Below are positions 7,928 through 16,023 of a DNA stretch of 38,227 bases, piece after piece (position 1 is the first letter of the stretch; every line of letters starts with the position of its first letter). The translations under genes were made by a program, and so were the position numbers. The notes under the pieces are model-generated. The model worked only from the letters and a program-made list of their open reading frames with translations, ran no database searches and was not told the origin of the DNA. Origin of the DNA: an uncultured Trueperaceae bacterium (GTDB lineage Bacteria; Deinococcota; Deinococci; Deinococcales; Trueperaceae); NCBI GenBank assembly GCA_913062675.1, contig CAJXWR010000013.1:1-38227 (forward strand), written 5' to 3'.

Positions 7928-8848
7928 TCAGGCGGGCAGCGTGACCGGACCCGGTCCAGTCGTCAGCCCGCAACGTTCGATCACGCGATGAAACTCGGCC
8001 ACGTCCACGTCCGACAAGGTGGGTGATGGAGCGCGGCACACCTCCGTCTCGTACGTACCGCGCAGATGGTACAGGTGCTTGCGCATGGCCAGCCCGATGC
8101 CAGGTTGGAACTCGTACCGCATCAGGTCGATCGTCTTGTGGAACAACCGCTCGGCACCCGCCTCGTCCCCCGACGTGAAGCGTTGGTAGATGCCGATCAG
8201 AACTTCGGGGAAGGCGAAGCCGGTCATGATGCCGACCGACCCGCGTTGAAGCTCCTCGAGGAAGTACTGTCCGCCAAGACCGCCAAACACGCCGATCTTG
8301 CCTTCCGACGCTTCGATCACGGCCGTGACCTTCGGCAGGGCGGGCGTGTCCTCGAGTTTGATGTAGGGCGCGTGTCCCTCACGCGCGAGGCGGCCAACGA
8401 GCGGAACGGACAACTTCAGGCCGAAGCTCGCCGGGTAGTCATGCAGAATCAACGGCAGGCGCGTCGACTCCGCCACGGTCTTGAAATGCGCGTAGAGCGC
8501 ATCGTCGTTCTGCGGTGCGATGGGCGCGACGAACACCGCGTCGGCCCCGAGCGCCTCCGCTTCCTGCGCCTGTTCCACCGCGCCCGCCGTGCCCAGGGCG
8601 CGAACGCCCACCCACACGGCGAGTCGACCCGCAGCCCGTTCCACGACCGTTCGGATGACGTCACCACGTTCCAGGCCCGTCAACTTGTGGGCCTCTCCGA
8701 GGAACCCGAGGATGGCGACGCCATCGGCACCCACGTCGACCATCAGGTCAATCGAACGCGCCATGCTTTCGAGGTCGACCGCCCCGTCCACCTTGAATGG
8801 GGTCGGCAGAATGGGGTTGACCCCCCGTAGCCTTTGCGACTCAACCAT
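7928..8848 (-). CDS. DapA/N-acetylneuraminate lyase superfamily aldolase or dehydratase
   Basis: A 306-residue class I aldolase-family protein. The Schiff-base lysine is K164 (YIKLED) and the catalytic tyrosine is Y138 (HDYPA). In place of the GTTGE motif of true dihydrodipicolinate synthase it has GFLGE (48-52), which replaces both threonines of the proton relay, so it is unlikely to make lysine precursors. It more likely cleaves or dehydrates a keto-sugar acid. The start is supported by a purine-rich site (GAGAGGAAGG) before ATG 8848. It is followed after 18 bp by the atypical SDR gene, and the upstream neighbour is a thioesterase 59 bp away on the same strand. Substrate not assignable. Confidence 0.85.
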   Translation of the reverse strand: MVESQRLRGVNPILPTPFKVDGAVDLESMARSIDLMVDVGADGVAILGFLGEAHKLTGLERGDVIRTVVERAAGRLAVWVGVRALGTAGAVEQAQEAEALGADAVFVAPIAPQNDDALYAHFKTVAESTRLPLILHDYPASFGLKLSVPLVGRLAREGHAPYIKLEDTPALPKVTAVIEASEGKIGVFGGLGGQYFLEELQRGSVGIMTGFAFPEVLIGIYQRFTSGDEAGAERLFHKTIDLMRYEFQPGIGLAMRKHLYHLRGTYETEVCRAPSPTLSDVDVAEFHRVIERCGLTTGPGPVTLPA

Positions 8849-8907
8849 AAGACCTTCCTCTCCCTTTGCGTTGCGAATGCAAGCGTACCGCGTGTCCTCG
8901 TGACGCG

Positions 8908-9357
8908 TCAGCCGTCACTCGAGGTGAGGTAGTGCTCGAGCGCGTCGCGAAATGCGCCCTCGACGAGCCGCTTCTCGTTGGCCTCGTAGTCGTACAGAAC
9001 GACGACGCTGCGCACGCGACTGGCGAGAACGTCGCGTGCGAATACGCGCTGGTCAAGCGTGACGCTCGTCCGTCCAATCTTCGCGACGCGCGTCTCGACG
9101 AGGATGCGCTGTCCGAACGTCACCTGTTCGAGGAAGTCGAGTTCTAGGTGCGCAAGGATGAGGTCGCCCGACGGGGGCTCGAGTCCCCGCATGAAGGCGA
9201 TGCGCGCCACCTCGATCCAGGAGGCGTACACCACGTTGTTGACGTGGCCGAACGCGTCGGTATCCCGGAAACGCATTTGGATGGGAAGGCGGTGCACGCC
9301 TCCTTCCCACGATTCGGTCAGGGGGTGTGAATCGTCGGGTCGAGCGAGTCGAGGCAT
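8908..9357 (-). CDS. Hotdog-fold acyl-CoA thioesterase (4HBT/YbgC-like)
   Basis: A 149-residue single-domain protein with the 4HBT signature RFRDTDAFGHVNNVVY (29-44), in which D34 would be the catalytic acid. The rest follows the hotdog fold: a long helix (SWIEVARIAFMRGL) packed by strands, ending near HYLTSSDG. Such enzymes release fatty or aromatic acids from CoA or ACP. The gene begins three bases after the mutM stop on the same strand, so it is read from the hisA-mutM transcript. The actual acyl substrate cannot be told. Confidence 0.88.
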   Translation of the reverse strand: MPRLARPDDSHPLTESWEGGVHRLPIQMRFRDTDAFGHVNNVVYASWIEVARIAFMRGLEPPSGDLILAHLELDFLEQVTFGQRILVETRVAKIGRTSVTLDQRVFARDVLASRVRSVVVLYDYEANEKRLVEGAFRDALEHYLTSSDG

Positions 9358-9360
9358 GGG

Positions 9361-10242
9361 TCAGCGTACGCCGCGGCGCGTGGCGCGTGAACGGGAGCGC
9401 CGAGGCGTGGGTTGGCAGGTAGGACAATAGTGCGTGCCGCGCGCCGCGAGCACGATCTTCCGGATGGACGTTCCGCACCGTGGGCATGGGTCCGCCTCGT
9501 GCCCGTACGCAGCAAGTTGCTCGAGGTACGCGCCGACCTCGCCATTCACCGTCCGGTAGTCGTTCAGCGTGGTGCCCTGCGCTTCGATCGAGGCCGTCAA
9601 GACGTCGCGAATCGCTGTGCGTAGCACCTCGACGCGTGCGCGTTCGCGTGCCACGCGGCGCGCGGGCGTGGCGGGGGGAATGCGCGCGCGCCAGAGCGCC
9701 TCGTCGGCGTAGATGTTCCCCACGCCCGCCACGGGTCGTTGACTGAGCAGAAGCGTCTTGATGGCCACGTCCGATCCCTGGAGTACGCGCCGGAAACCGT
9801 CCACGGTGAAGTCGTCGGTCAACGGCTCGGGCCCCATGGCGGCGAGGGTCGGGACGCCCGCCGGGTCGCCGCCCGGCAGGACGAGGAACCGTCCGAAGCG
9901 GCGAACGTCCTGGAAGTGCAGGTGTGGATTGGCTCCCTCGTCGAGCGTGAGGCGCACGCGTTCGTGCGCGTGTGGCGGGTGGGGCGTGACGATGCCGGTC
10001 ATGCCGAGGTGAACGACCAGCAGGTCTTGCGCCACCCCCGCCTCTTGGCGACCGTCGAGCGGCAGGATGAGGAACTTCCCGCGTCGCGACACGTGGGTGA
10101 TGCGTTGCCCGGTCGCGAGGTCGAGGTTGGCGTATTTGGGTCCTGCGGGTGCCTCGACGCGTTCAGCACGAACGATGGTGCGTCCCGTCAGCCAGGGCGC
10201 AAGTTCCCGCCGGACGGTTTCGACTTCAGGGAGTTCGGGGAT
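9361..10242 (-). CDS. mutM: Formamidopyrimidine-DNA glycosylase, apparent ATC start
   Basis: Removes 8-oxoguanine and formamidopyrimidines from DNA and cuts the strand by beta/delta elimination. The chain has PELPEVETVRREL directly after the initiator, E3, K56, the helix-two-turn-helix region (GVGNIYADEALW) and a C-terminal zinc finger with C253, C256, C273 and C276. In this family the proline after Met is the catalytic nucleophile and must be N-terminal. The codon before that proline is ATC (10240-10242), not ATG, GTG or TTG. The only upstream in-frame starts (to 10542) lie deep in hisA and would bury the proline behind up to 100 residues. A weak purine stretch (GAGGGG) stands 10 nt before the ATC. 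Length from ATC, 293 residues, fits the family. It overlaps the end of hisA by 17 bp. Confidence 0.88.
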   Translation of the reverse strand: MPELPEVETVRRELAPWLTGRTIVRAERVEAPAGPKYANLDLATGQRITHVSRRGKFLILPLDGRQEAGVAQDLLVVHLGMTGIVTPHPPHAHERVRLTLDEGANPHLHFQDVRRFGRFLVLPGGDPAGVPTLAAMGPEPLTDDFTVDGFRRVLQGSDVAIKTLLLSQRPVAGVGNIYADEALWRARIPPATPARRVARERARVEVLRTAIRDVLTASIEAQGTTLNDYRTVNGEVGAYLEQLAAYGHEADPCPRCGTSIRKIVLAARGTHYCPTCQPTPRRSRSRATRRGVR

Positions 10243-10927
10243 ACGTGATCGTCCCCTCGTACAGCGCGCGCCCGACGATGGCGCCTTGCAGCCCGAGCGA
10301 TTCGTAAAGGTCGAGATCCGCGTCGGTGGCGACGCCACCCCCCGCCACGAGGCGGTGTGGGAACGCGTCCCGCATTCGGGCGACCGGTTCCGCATCGACG
10401 CCCTGGAGCGTGCCGTCGCGCCCCACGTCGGTGTAGATGAGTTCCCGCACGCCGCGTTCGGCGAGACTGCGAGCGAAGGTGGCGGCGTCGACGTCGGTGA
10501 CTTCACGCCAACCCCGCACGGCCACGAAACCGTCCTTCGCATCGACGCTCACGACGATCCGTTCGGAACCGTGCGCGTCGATGAGTTCGCTCACGAGTTC
10601 GGGGTCATCGAGGGCGATGGTGCCCAGCACGACGCGGTCGACCCGGTCGAGCCAGGCGTCGGCCACTTCCCGCGATCGCACCCCGCCACCCACTTCGGTG
10701 CGCACGTCGAGCGTCTCGGCGATGGCGCGCAGGGCATCGCGATTGTCGCCGCGCCCAAGGGCGGCATCGAGGTCGACGAGGTGAAGGGTGGAGGCACCGA
10801 GTTTCACCCAGTGACTCGCAGCATCGAGGGGCCGAGGGAAGTACACCGTTTCGCGCGTCGGGTCCCCCTCGGTGAGGCGAACCGCCTGCCCGTCCTGCAC
10901 GTCCACGCATGGCACGACTTCGAACAT
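10226..10927 (-). CDS. hisA: HisA, ProFAR isomerase of histidine biosynthesis
   Basis: 1-(5-phosphoribosyl)-5-[(5-phosphoribosylamino)methylideneamino]imidazole-4-carboxamide isomerase, a half-barrel-repeat TIM barrel of 233 residues. Key features are the first-strand Asp D9 (PCVDV), GGGVR (80-84) and the second catalytic Asp D167 in YTDVGRDGT. The C terminus is short (YEGTITYPRTP) and its coding sequence contains the start of mutM. It is the first gene of a hisA-mutM-thioesterase run. A -10 box lies only 6 nt before the ATG, suggesting a leaderless mRNA. No other his genes are in the window. Confidence 0.93.
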   Translation of the reverse strand: MFEVVPCVDVQDGQAVRLTEGDPTRETVYFPRPLDAASHWVKLGASTLHLVDLDAALGRGDNRDALRAIAETLDVRTEVGGGVRSREVADAWLDRVDRVVLGTIALDDPELVSELIDAHGSERIVVSVDAKDGFVAVRGWREVTDVDAATFARSLAERGVRELIYTDVGRDGTLQGVDAEPVARMRDAFPHRLVAGGGVATDADLDLYESLGLQGAIVGRALYEGTITYPRTP

Positions 10928-10933
10928 GGCGGC

Positions 10934-10939
10934 ACGATA
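10934..10939 (-). promoter_or_regulatory. -10 box for leaderless hisA transcript
   Basis: TATCGT on the minus strand ends 6 nt before the hisA ATG at 10927, with no ribosome binding site between. The -35 region is not recognisable. Confidence 0.55.
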
Positions 10940-10958
10940 CCCCCGACGCGCGACCAGA

Positions 10959-10997
10959 CGAACGCGCCTGCGGACACGAGGTCGGCAGGCGCGTTCG
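10959..10997 (-). terminator. Hairpin downstream of the secreted-protein gene
   Basis: A perfect 12-bp inverted repeat (10960-10971 with 10985-10996, plus a flanking C-G pair) encloses a 13-nt loop. It lies after the stop of the gene at 11015-11527 and before hisA. No U tract follows. Confidence 0.55.
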
Positions 10998-11014
10998 CGT
11001 GGTGCAGACGAGGG

Positions 11015-11527
11015 TTAGTACGCGGTGTGCAGGTGCAGCACCGTGTCGAGGCCCGACGCCGAGATGGCAAGTTCCCACATGTTCTCGCCATGCCGCAGGT
11101 CGTACGTGCAGACGGGACCGCCAGGGCAAATCTCGCTGTACGTGATGCCGAGTGCGTCGAGGCGCGCGAGGACGGCATCGTGCAATTCGGCGCGGTCGCC
11201 TTCGACGGTGACGGTCACGCTGAACGGCGTTTCCTCGACGGCGAGACCTCCGTAGAGCGCCATCGCGCCCACGTTGTCGAGCAGGGCTTCCTCGACCGCA
11301 TCCTCATCGATGGGCAGCAGGTCGCTCGTCATGTACGCCGGGAGGCTGCCTTCCGTCTCATCCAGGACGAACTTGAGGGTGGTGCCGTCGATCACCAGGT
11401 CGATGTAGCCCTCTTCGGCTTCGTACGCGTCGAACGCGCTGGCATCGAAACCGACGCCACCGGCCAAGGCCATGCCGGACACGAGGGCGGTGAGGGCGAG
11501 CGTGGAGAGAAGAGTGCGGATACGCAT
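11015..11527 (-). CDS. Secreted protein of unknown function
   Basis: A 170-residue protein. The signal peptide is clear (MRIRTLLSTLALTALVSGMALA, probable cut after ALA). The mature part is acidic, with two cysteines close together (ICPGGPVC) that could form a disulfide, and has the alternating pattern of a small beta/alpha domain. I recognise no family. I chose ATG 11527 because AAAGGAG lies 6 nt upstream and the signal peptide begins there; upstream in-frame codons to 11878 would hide it. It is transcribed divergently from the NarL-type two-component system, so it may be its target (inference). A terminator hairpin follows. Confidence 0.78.
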   Translation of the reverse strand: MRIRTLLSTLALTALVSGMALAGGVGFDASAFDAYEAEEGYIDLVIDGTTLKFVLDETEGSLPAYMTSDLLPIDEDAVEEALLDNVGAMALYGGLAVEETPFSVTVTVEGDRAELHDAVLARLDALGITYSEICPGGPVCTYDLRHGENMWELAISASGLDTVLHLHTAY

Positions 11528-11736
11528 GATGGGCTCCTTTCGAAAAGCCGGGCTCGGTTCGTTGCCGAGCATGGCCCCAGCGTAGAGCGACGAAGGCACT
11601 TCGAAAACGGCCCACAGGCGCGTCCCTGACGGGTTTCGTGGCTTACGTCCGGGTGGGGCATGGGGCGGGTCGTCCTGCGCGCCCTCTGGCGGAAGCGACC
11701 AGGACCAGAGTCTCGGTCGACATGGGCCAACGGTCG

Positions 11737-11766
11737 CTGACGCTTCCTGACGGGCGCTGCTACATT
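11737..11766 (+). promoter_or_regulatory. Promoter of the two-component operon
   Basis: CTGACG (11737-11742) and TACATT (11761-11766) are 18 bp apart. The -10 box ends 6 nt before GTG 11773, as for a leaderless transcript. The rest of the 245-bp gap (11528-11772) shows nothing further that I can support. Confidence 0.55.
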
Positions 11767-11772
11767 CGGAGG

Positions 11773-13287
11773 GTGAACGTCTCCGCCTCGTCTTCCCCAC
11801 CGTCACGCAGTACCCCTGCCCACGCCCCGATGAGGCGTCGCGGAGGGTTGAGGAGCCTGCGCTGGCAACTGGGTGCAAGCTACATGCGCGTCACGCTCGG
11901 AGCCGTCCTCCTGCTCGAAATCATCGTGGTCCTCCTGTTCGCTCAGGGTGTGCTCTACACGAACCGCACCCTCCACCCACTGGTGGCGGACCGTTTGGAA
12001 CCGGTGGTCGCGGACCTACTGTCGAGCGGGCTCGACGCCCGCGCATTGCAGGCGTACCTCGAGCGCCCCATCGACGTCCGGTCGAGTGGCCGGCCGCTCC
12101 TCCTACTGATTCCGCGCCCGGAGCAGGGGTTCACGGTGATCCTCGACGAGCAAGGGGACGTGTGGTTCGACAATCGTTCCCAGGATCCCGTGGCAGACCT
12201 TCCACAGGACGGTTCCGCACCGGTGGAGCAACCCGTCACCAGTTCGCTTCCCTTCACGGGCAACGACCGGATGTTGACGGAACGAGCCTTGGCGATGGCA
12301 GAGGAACGCACGATGCAGGGGCTGCTGCGCACCGCGTACGCTCGCCCCATCGAGACGACGTCGGGGGTCGTGGTGGGCGCCGTGTACTTCGAGTCGAGCC
12401 TCCTTCCGGTCCCTTGGAGCCTCGTGAATCTTGCGGTGGGCGGGCTCGGCGTCGCGGCGATCCTCGTCGTTCTCGTGAGTACGGTCTTCGGGTTGTACGC
12501 CTCACGCCCGCTTGCGCGACGCATCGAGAATCTCGCCGTGGCTGCGGATGCGTGGAGCGAGGGGGACTTCTCGCGCGCAGTGCACGACCCGAGTGGGGAC
12601 GAACTGGGGCGACTCGCGCGACGCCTCGACCGCATGGCGATGCAACTCAGTGACCTGTTGACGGCTCGCCAGGCGTTGGCCGGTTCGCGCGAGCGGACCC
12701 GCATTGCGCGCGAGTTGCATGACAGCGTGAAGCAGCAGGTGTTTGCAGCGAGCATGCTTCTAGGCGCCGCGCGGCGCGCCGAACCCGACGAGGCGCAGGC
12801 GCACGTGGCGAATGCCGAACGGCTCGTGGAGGAAGCGAAGCAGGAGCTCGAGGGGTTGATTCACGAGTTGCGTCCCGTCGCGGTGGAGGGACGCCCGCTC
12901 GATGAGGCGTTACGGAATTTGGCGAGTGCATTTCCGAAGGAACAGGCGCCACGCATCACGCTCGACCTTTCGGAGAACGTGACGGCAAGTCCGGAAGTGC
13001 GCACGGCGGCGTACCGTATCGCGCAGGAGGCGCTTGCGAACGCGTTGCGGCACGCGCGCGCATCGAACGTGACCCTTCACCTTTCGCGGGAGGGTGACGA
13101 GATCGTGCTGCGTGTCGAGGATGACGGTCGCGGGTTCGTGTCGTCCTCGTCGGAGGGACGGGGCGTGGGCCTCGCCTCGATGCGCGCGCGGGCGGTGGAG
13201 GTGGGCGGACGGGTGGAGGTTCGAAGTGAACCGAGTGGCGGAACGCGCGTCGAGGCGCACCTGCCGGTGGGTGAGGTGCAGGCGTGA
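11773..13287 (+). CDS. NarX/LiaS-type membrane sensor histidine kinase
   Basis: A 504-residue sensor kinase. It has a short cytoplasmic start, membrane helix 1 (~40-62), an extracytoplasmic sensor region (~63-215), membrane helix 2 (~217-243), a HAMP linker (~244-297), a HisKA_3 dimerization domain with H316 (ARELHDSVKQQ), and an HATPase domain with N423, DDGRG (450-454) and GRGVGL (462-467). The family phosphorylates NarL-type regulators. The stimulus is unknown; the sensor region matches no pattern I know. GTG 11773 is preferred because of the -10 box 6 nt upstream; ATG 11830 is a possible alternative and still precedes helix 1. The stop overlaps the regulator start (GTGA). Confidence 0.92.
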   Translation: MNVSASSSPPSRSTPAHAPMRRRGGLRSLRWQLGASYMRVTLGAVLLLEIIVVLLFAQGVLYTNRTLHPLVADRLEPVVADLLSSGLDARALQAYLERPIDVRSSGRPLLLLIPRPEQGFTVILDEQGDVWFDNRSQDPVADLPQDGSAPVEQPVTSSLPFTGNDRMLTERALAMAEERTMQGLLRTAYARPIETTSGVVVGAVYFESSLLPVPWSLVNLAVGGLGVAAILVVLVSTVFGLYASRPLARRIENLAVAADAWSEGDFSRAVHDPSGDELGRLARRLDRMAMQLSDLLTARQALAGSRERTRIARELHDSVKQQVFAASMLLGAARRAEPDEAQAHVANAERLVEEAKQELEGLIHELRPVAVEGRPLDEALRNLASAFPKEQAPRITLDLSENVTASPEVRTAAYRIAQEALANALRHARASNVTLHLSREGDEIVLRVEDDGRGFVSSSSEGRGVGLASMRARAVEVGGRVEVRSEPSGGTRVEAHLPVGEVQA

Positions 13288-13946
13288 GTGACCGGATCTC
13301 CGTGCTTCTCGTCGATGATCACGCCCTAGTGCGGCAGGGGGTTCGCGCGTTCCTCGATGCGCAACCGGACCTTCGCGTCGTGGCGGAGGCGGCGAGTGGG
13401 CGGGAGGCGGTGGAGGCCGCGAAGGCGCATGCGCCCGACGTGGTGTTGATGGACCTGTTGATGCCGGGCATGGATGGCGTGGAGACCACGCGGGCGGTGA
13501 AGGAGGTCTCGCCGGCGAGTCACGTGGTGGTGCTCACCTCGCACCACGATGACGCGTACGTTTTCGCTGCCCTTCGTGCCGGTGCGCTCGGGTACGTGTT
13601 GAAGACGATCAGCTCGGAGGAACTGGCGGGCACCGTGCGGCGCGCTGCGAGCGGTGAACCCACCCTCCACCCGTCGATCGCGCTGCGCCTGATGCAGGAC
13701 GTGCGTGGCGAGCAGGAGGACGTCACGAGCGAGCTGACGCCACGCGAACTCGAGGTCCTCAAATTGATTGCGGAGGGCCTCACGAATGCCGACATTGCCG
13801 AGCGGTTGGGCGTGGCGGAGAAGACGGTGAAGGGTCACGTCGGCAACGTGCTGTCGAAACTTCAGGTGCACGACCGGACGCAAGCGGCGGTGTACGCCTG
13901 GCGGGAGGGGGTGGTGCGGCGTGAAGATCCGGATCCGTCCGCATGA
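13284..13946 (+). CDS. NarL/LuxR-family response regulator
   Basis: The 220-residue partner of the kinase just upstream. Receiver domain 1-125: D11/D12, phospho-acceptor D57 (VVLMDLLMPGMDG), T85 and K107. LuxR-type helix-turn-helix 150-208: LTPRELEVLKLIAEG, then AEKTVKGHVGNVLSKL. The GTG start overlaps the kinase stop by four bases. It probably controls genes of the envelope or redox state like other members of the LiaR/NarL group, but no binding sites are evident. The divergent secreted-protein gene (11015-11527) and the following fatty-acid block are the nearest candidate targets. Confidence 0.94.
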   Translation: MSDRISVLLVDDHALVRQGVRAFLDAQPDLRVVAEAASGREAVEAAKAHAPDVVLMDLLMPGMDGVETTRAVKEVSPASHVVVLTSHHDDAYVFAALRAGALGYVLKTISSEELAGTVRRAASGEPTLHPSIALRLMQDVRGEQEDVTSELTPRELEVLKLIAEGLTNADIAERLGVAEKTVKGHVGNVLSKLQVHDRTQAAVYAWREGVVRREDPDPSA

Positions 13947-13974
13947 TGCCTTGGAGGTTGCGTGCCTTAGTGGC

Positions 13975-14004
13975 TTGACGCGCTCCCACCGTTCCTCGTA
14001 GGTT
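13975..14004 (+). promoter_or_regulatory. Promoter of the yceD-rpmF operon
   Basis: TTGACG (13975-13980), 18-bp spacer, TAGGTT (13999-14004). The -10 box ends 6 nt before ATG 14011 and no ribosome binding site intervenes, so the mRNA is probably leaderless. Confidence 0.65.
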
Positions 14005-14010
14005 CAGGGG

Positions 14011-14643
14011 ATGGTTCCTCGCAGCGACGCCCTCGTCAACCTTTCGAGCCTCCTTCGGCATGCGCCCGGGTCACCGAGCGACGTGGAGGCGGAGGGTCTT
14101 CTCGTTCCATCGGCGGAGGAACTCGCTGCCGACGGTCTTCGCGTCGCCGGACCGCTTCACTGGCAACTCGTCGTGCGCAGTACCGGCGGGGACGACGATT
14201 ACCTCGTGGATGGCACGGTGTCGGGCACGGTGGTGATGGAGTGCCGGCGTTGCCTCGAGGACGTCGAGGTGCCGGTCGAAGCGTCGTTCGTGTACGAGAT
14301 GGTGTACCAGGCGGGCAAGACACCCGCATTGACGCTCGTGGAGGCGCCCCTGCCGAGCGACGAGCAGGACGTCGGTGCGTTCGGCGACGTGGACGAGGAT
14401 CACCTGCTGTTCGGGCATCCCGAGGTGGATTTCGGACCGTTGCTCGTGCAGTGGCTCGCCATCGAGCAGCCCCTCACCGTGTTGTGCCAACCCGACTGCC
14501 GCGGCTTGTCGATCGATGGTGTGAACCTCAACGAGTATCCAGATCACGTCCCTGCGGAAGGGGTCGAGGGGAAGGATGCGAAGGATTCCGCATCGTCACC
14601 CTTTGCCGCACTCGCCGATCTTGACGTAGAATCTTCATCCTGA
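14011..14643 (+). CDS. yceD: YceD/DUF177-family protein, 23S rRNA accumulation factor
   Basis: A 210-residue member of the YceD family, almost always found just before rpmF as here. The first cysteine pair is in MECRRCLEDVEVPV (~75-88); the second is in LCQPDCRGLSIDG near 158-170. This paired CxxC...C(x)nC layout with CRGL is the family signature. The family has been linked to 23S rRNA levels in Escherichia coli and plants; the mechanism is not known. A run of acidic residues ends the protein. The gap to rpmF is 48 bp. Confidence 0.88.
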   Translation: MVPRSDALVNLSSLLRHAPGSPSDVEAEGLLVPSAEELAADGLRVAGPLHWQLVVRSTGGDDDYLVDGTVSGTVVMECRRCLEDVEVPVEASFVYEMVYQAGKTPALTLVEAPLPSDEQDVGAFGDVDEDHLLFGHPEVDFGPLLVQWLAIEQPLTVLCQPDCRGLSIDGVNLNEYPDHVPAEGVEGKDAKDSASSPFAALADLDVESSS

Positions 14644-14691
14644 GTCGAACGACCAGCCGCCCGGGGGTTCCCCGGCGCTAGGAGGAGCACC

Positions 14692-14880
14692 ATGGCAAAA
14701 CATCCCGTCCCGAAGAAGAAGACGTCGAAGGCGCGTCGCGATCAACGTCGCAGTCACCATGCGCTCGAAGCGAAGAACTTGACCGAGTGCCCGCAGTGCA
14801 AGGCCGCGAAGCCGCAGCACCAGGTGTGCCCAGAGTGCGGGTACTACGGTGGTAAGCAGGTGATGGAGGTCGAAGCCTGA
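14692..14880 (+). CDS. rpmF: Ribosomal protein bL32
   Basis: A 62-residue protein of the large ribosomal subunit. It starts [20 protein letters not shown], as usual, and carries a zinc ribbon (CPQC then CPEC). Preceded by a strong ribosome binding site (AGGAGG). It links yceD to the fatty-acid genes, the classic yceD-rpmF-(plsX)-fabH order; plsX is absent here between rpmF and fabH. Three hairpins follow its stop. Confidence 0.97.
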   Translation: MAKHPVPKKKTSKARRDQRRSHHALEAKNLTECPQCKAAKPQHQVCPECGYYGGKQVMEVEA

Positions 14881-14961
14881 CCGCGTTGCGGTCCTCTCGA
14901 AGCCTGAACGCTTCGAGGGCAAACGACGTACCCTGACCCGGGACCGCGTGCGGTCCCGGGT
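14879..14961 (+). terminator. Three tandem hairpins between rpmF and fabH
   Basis: Stem-loops at 14879-14893 (6 bp, starting in the rpmF stop codon), 14894-14919 (10 bp with one G-U, 6-nt loop) and 14936-14961 (11-12 bp, very GC-rich). No real U tract follows any of them (GTTTGCG after the last). They could end the rpmF transcript, act as an attenuator before fabH, or protect an mRNA end. Confidence 0.55.
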
Positions 14962-15008
14962 GTTTGCGTCGGGGTGAACGCCCCGAACGCCACTCGGAGA
15001 GGGGACGC

Positions 15009-16019
15009 ATGATGAACGTGCGAGCTGGCATCACGGCGTTGGGTGCCTACGCGCCACCGAAGGTGGTGACGAACGAGGATCTCGAGAAGATCATGGATAC
15101 GAGTGACGAGTGGATCCGTACCCGTACGGGCATTCGTCGCCGCCACGTCGCCGGGGACGACGAGTTCACGAGCGACATGGCGTTCCGCAGCGTCGAGGAT
15201 CTCGTTCGCCGGTACGGCGAGGAGGCGCTCGAGGGTGTCGACCTGGTGATCGTGGCGACGAACACGCCCGATGCGTTGTTTCCCGCCACGGCGTCGCTGG
15301 TGCAGCACCGCTTCGGTTTGCATGCAGGCGCGTTCGACCTACTGGCCGCCTGTCCGGGTTGGCTGTACGCGGTGAGTGCCGCGAAGGCGTACGTGGAGAG
15401 TGGGCAAAGCAAGAAGGTGCTCGCCATTGGTGCCGAGGCGCTCACGAAGCTCATCAACTGGGAGGACCGCAGCACCGCCGTCCTGTTTGGGGACGGCGCG
15501 GGCGCGGTGATCATCGAGCCGGTGGAGGAACCCTACGGCATTGCACCCATGGTGCTCGGCTCCGATGGTGCGGGCGGAGGGCTGCTGCACGCTGGGGCGA
15601 TTGGTCGCTGCCTGCCCGACGGGACGAACCTGACCGACAAGTTGTTCATGAACGGGCGTGAGGTCTACAAGTTCGCGGTGCGGGTGATGGACACCGCGAC
15701 GCTCGAGGCGATCGAGAAGGCGGGGCTCGTGCCGGACGACATCGAGTTGTTCGTGCCGCACCAGGCGAACCTGCGCATCATCGATGCGGCGCGCGAACGG
15801 TTGGGCCTGGCGCCCGAACGGGTGGTCGTGACGGTGGACGAGTACGGCAACAACTCCACGGCGAGCATTCCGCTGGCCATGACGCATGCGCTCGACGAGG
15901 GTCGCATGAAGGATGGCGACCGCATTCTGCTCGTCAGCTTCGGTGGAGGGTTGAGTTGGGCGGCTGGGGTCCTCACGTGGGGTGGGGGTCGCTACCCGAA
16001 CCGTGTGCAGGCCGGGTGA
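15009..16019 (+). CDS. fabH: 3-oxoacyl-ACP synthase III
   Basis: Starts type II fatty acid synthesis by condensing acyl-CoA with malonyl-ACP. 336 residues with the Cys-His-Asn triad: C115 (LLAACPG), H251 (VPHQANLRI) and N281 (YGNNSTAS). GDGAGAV (161-167) is also typical. The start is one of two adjacent ATGs (15009 or 15012) after a GAGAGGGG ribosome binding site; earlier in-frame GTG 14964 lies close to the hairpin and is unlikely. In branched-chain producers FabH selects the primer, but chain preference cannot be read from sequence. First gene of fabH-fabD-fabG-acpP-fabF. Confidence 0.95.
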   Translation: MMNVRAGITALGAYAPPKVVTNEDLEKIMDTSDEWIRTRTGIRRRHVAGDDEFTSDMAFRSVEDLVRRYGEEALEGVDLVIVATNTPDALFPATASLVQHRFGLHAGAFDLLAACPGWLYAVSAAKAYVESGQSKKVLAIGAEALTKLINWEDRSTAVLFGDGAGAVIIEPVEEPYGIAPMVLGSDGAGGGLLHAGAIGRCLPDGTNLTDKLFMNGREVYKFAVRVMDTATLEAIEKAGLVPDDIELFVPHQANLRIIDAARERLGLAPERVVVTVDEYGNNSTASIPLAMTHALDEGRMKDGDRILLVSFGGGLSWAAGVLTWGGGRYPNRVQAG

Positions 16020-16023
16020 GTCG

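Noticed and set aside
10243-10542. A 100-residue N-terminal extension of MutM
   Set aside because: It is fully inside hisA in another frame, has no family likeness and would block the catalytic proline.
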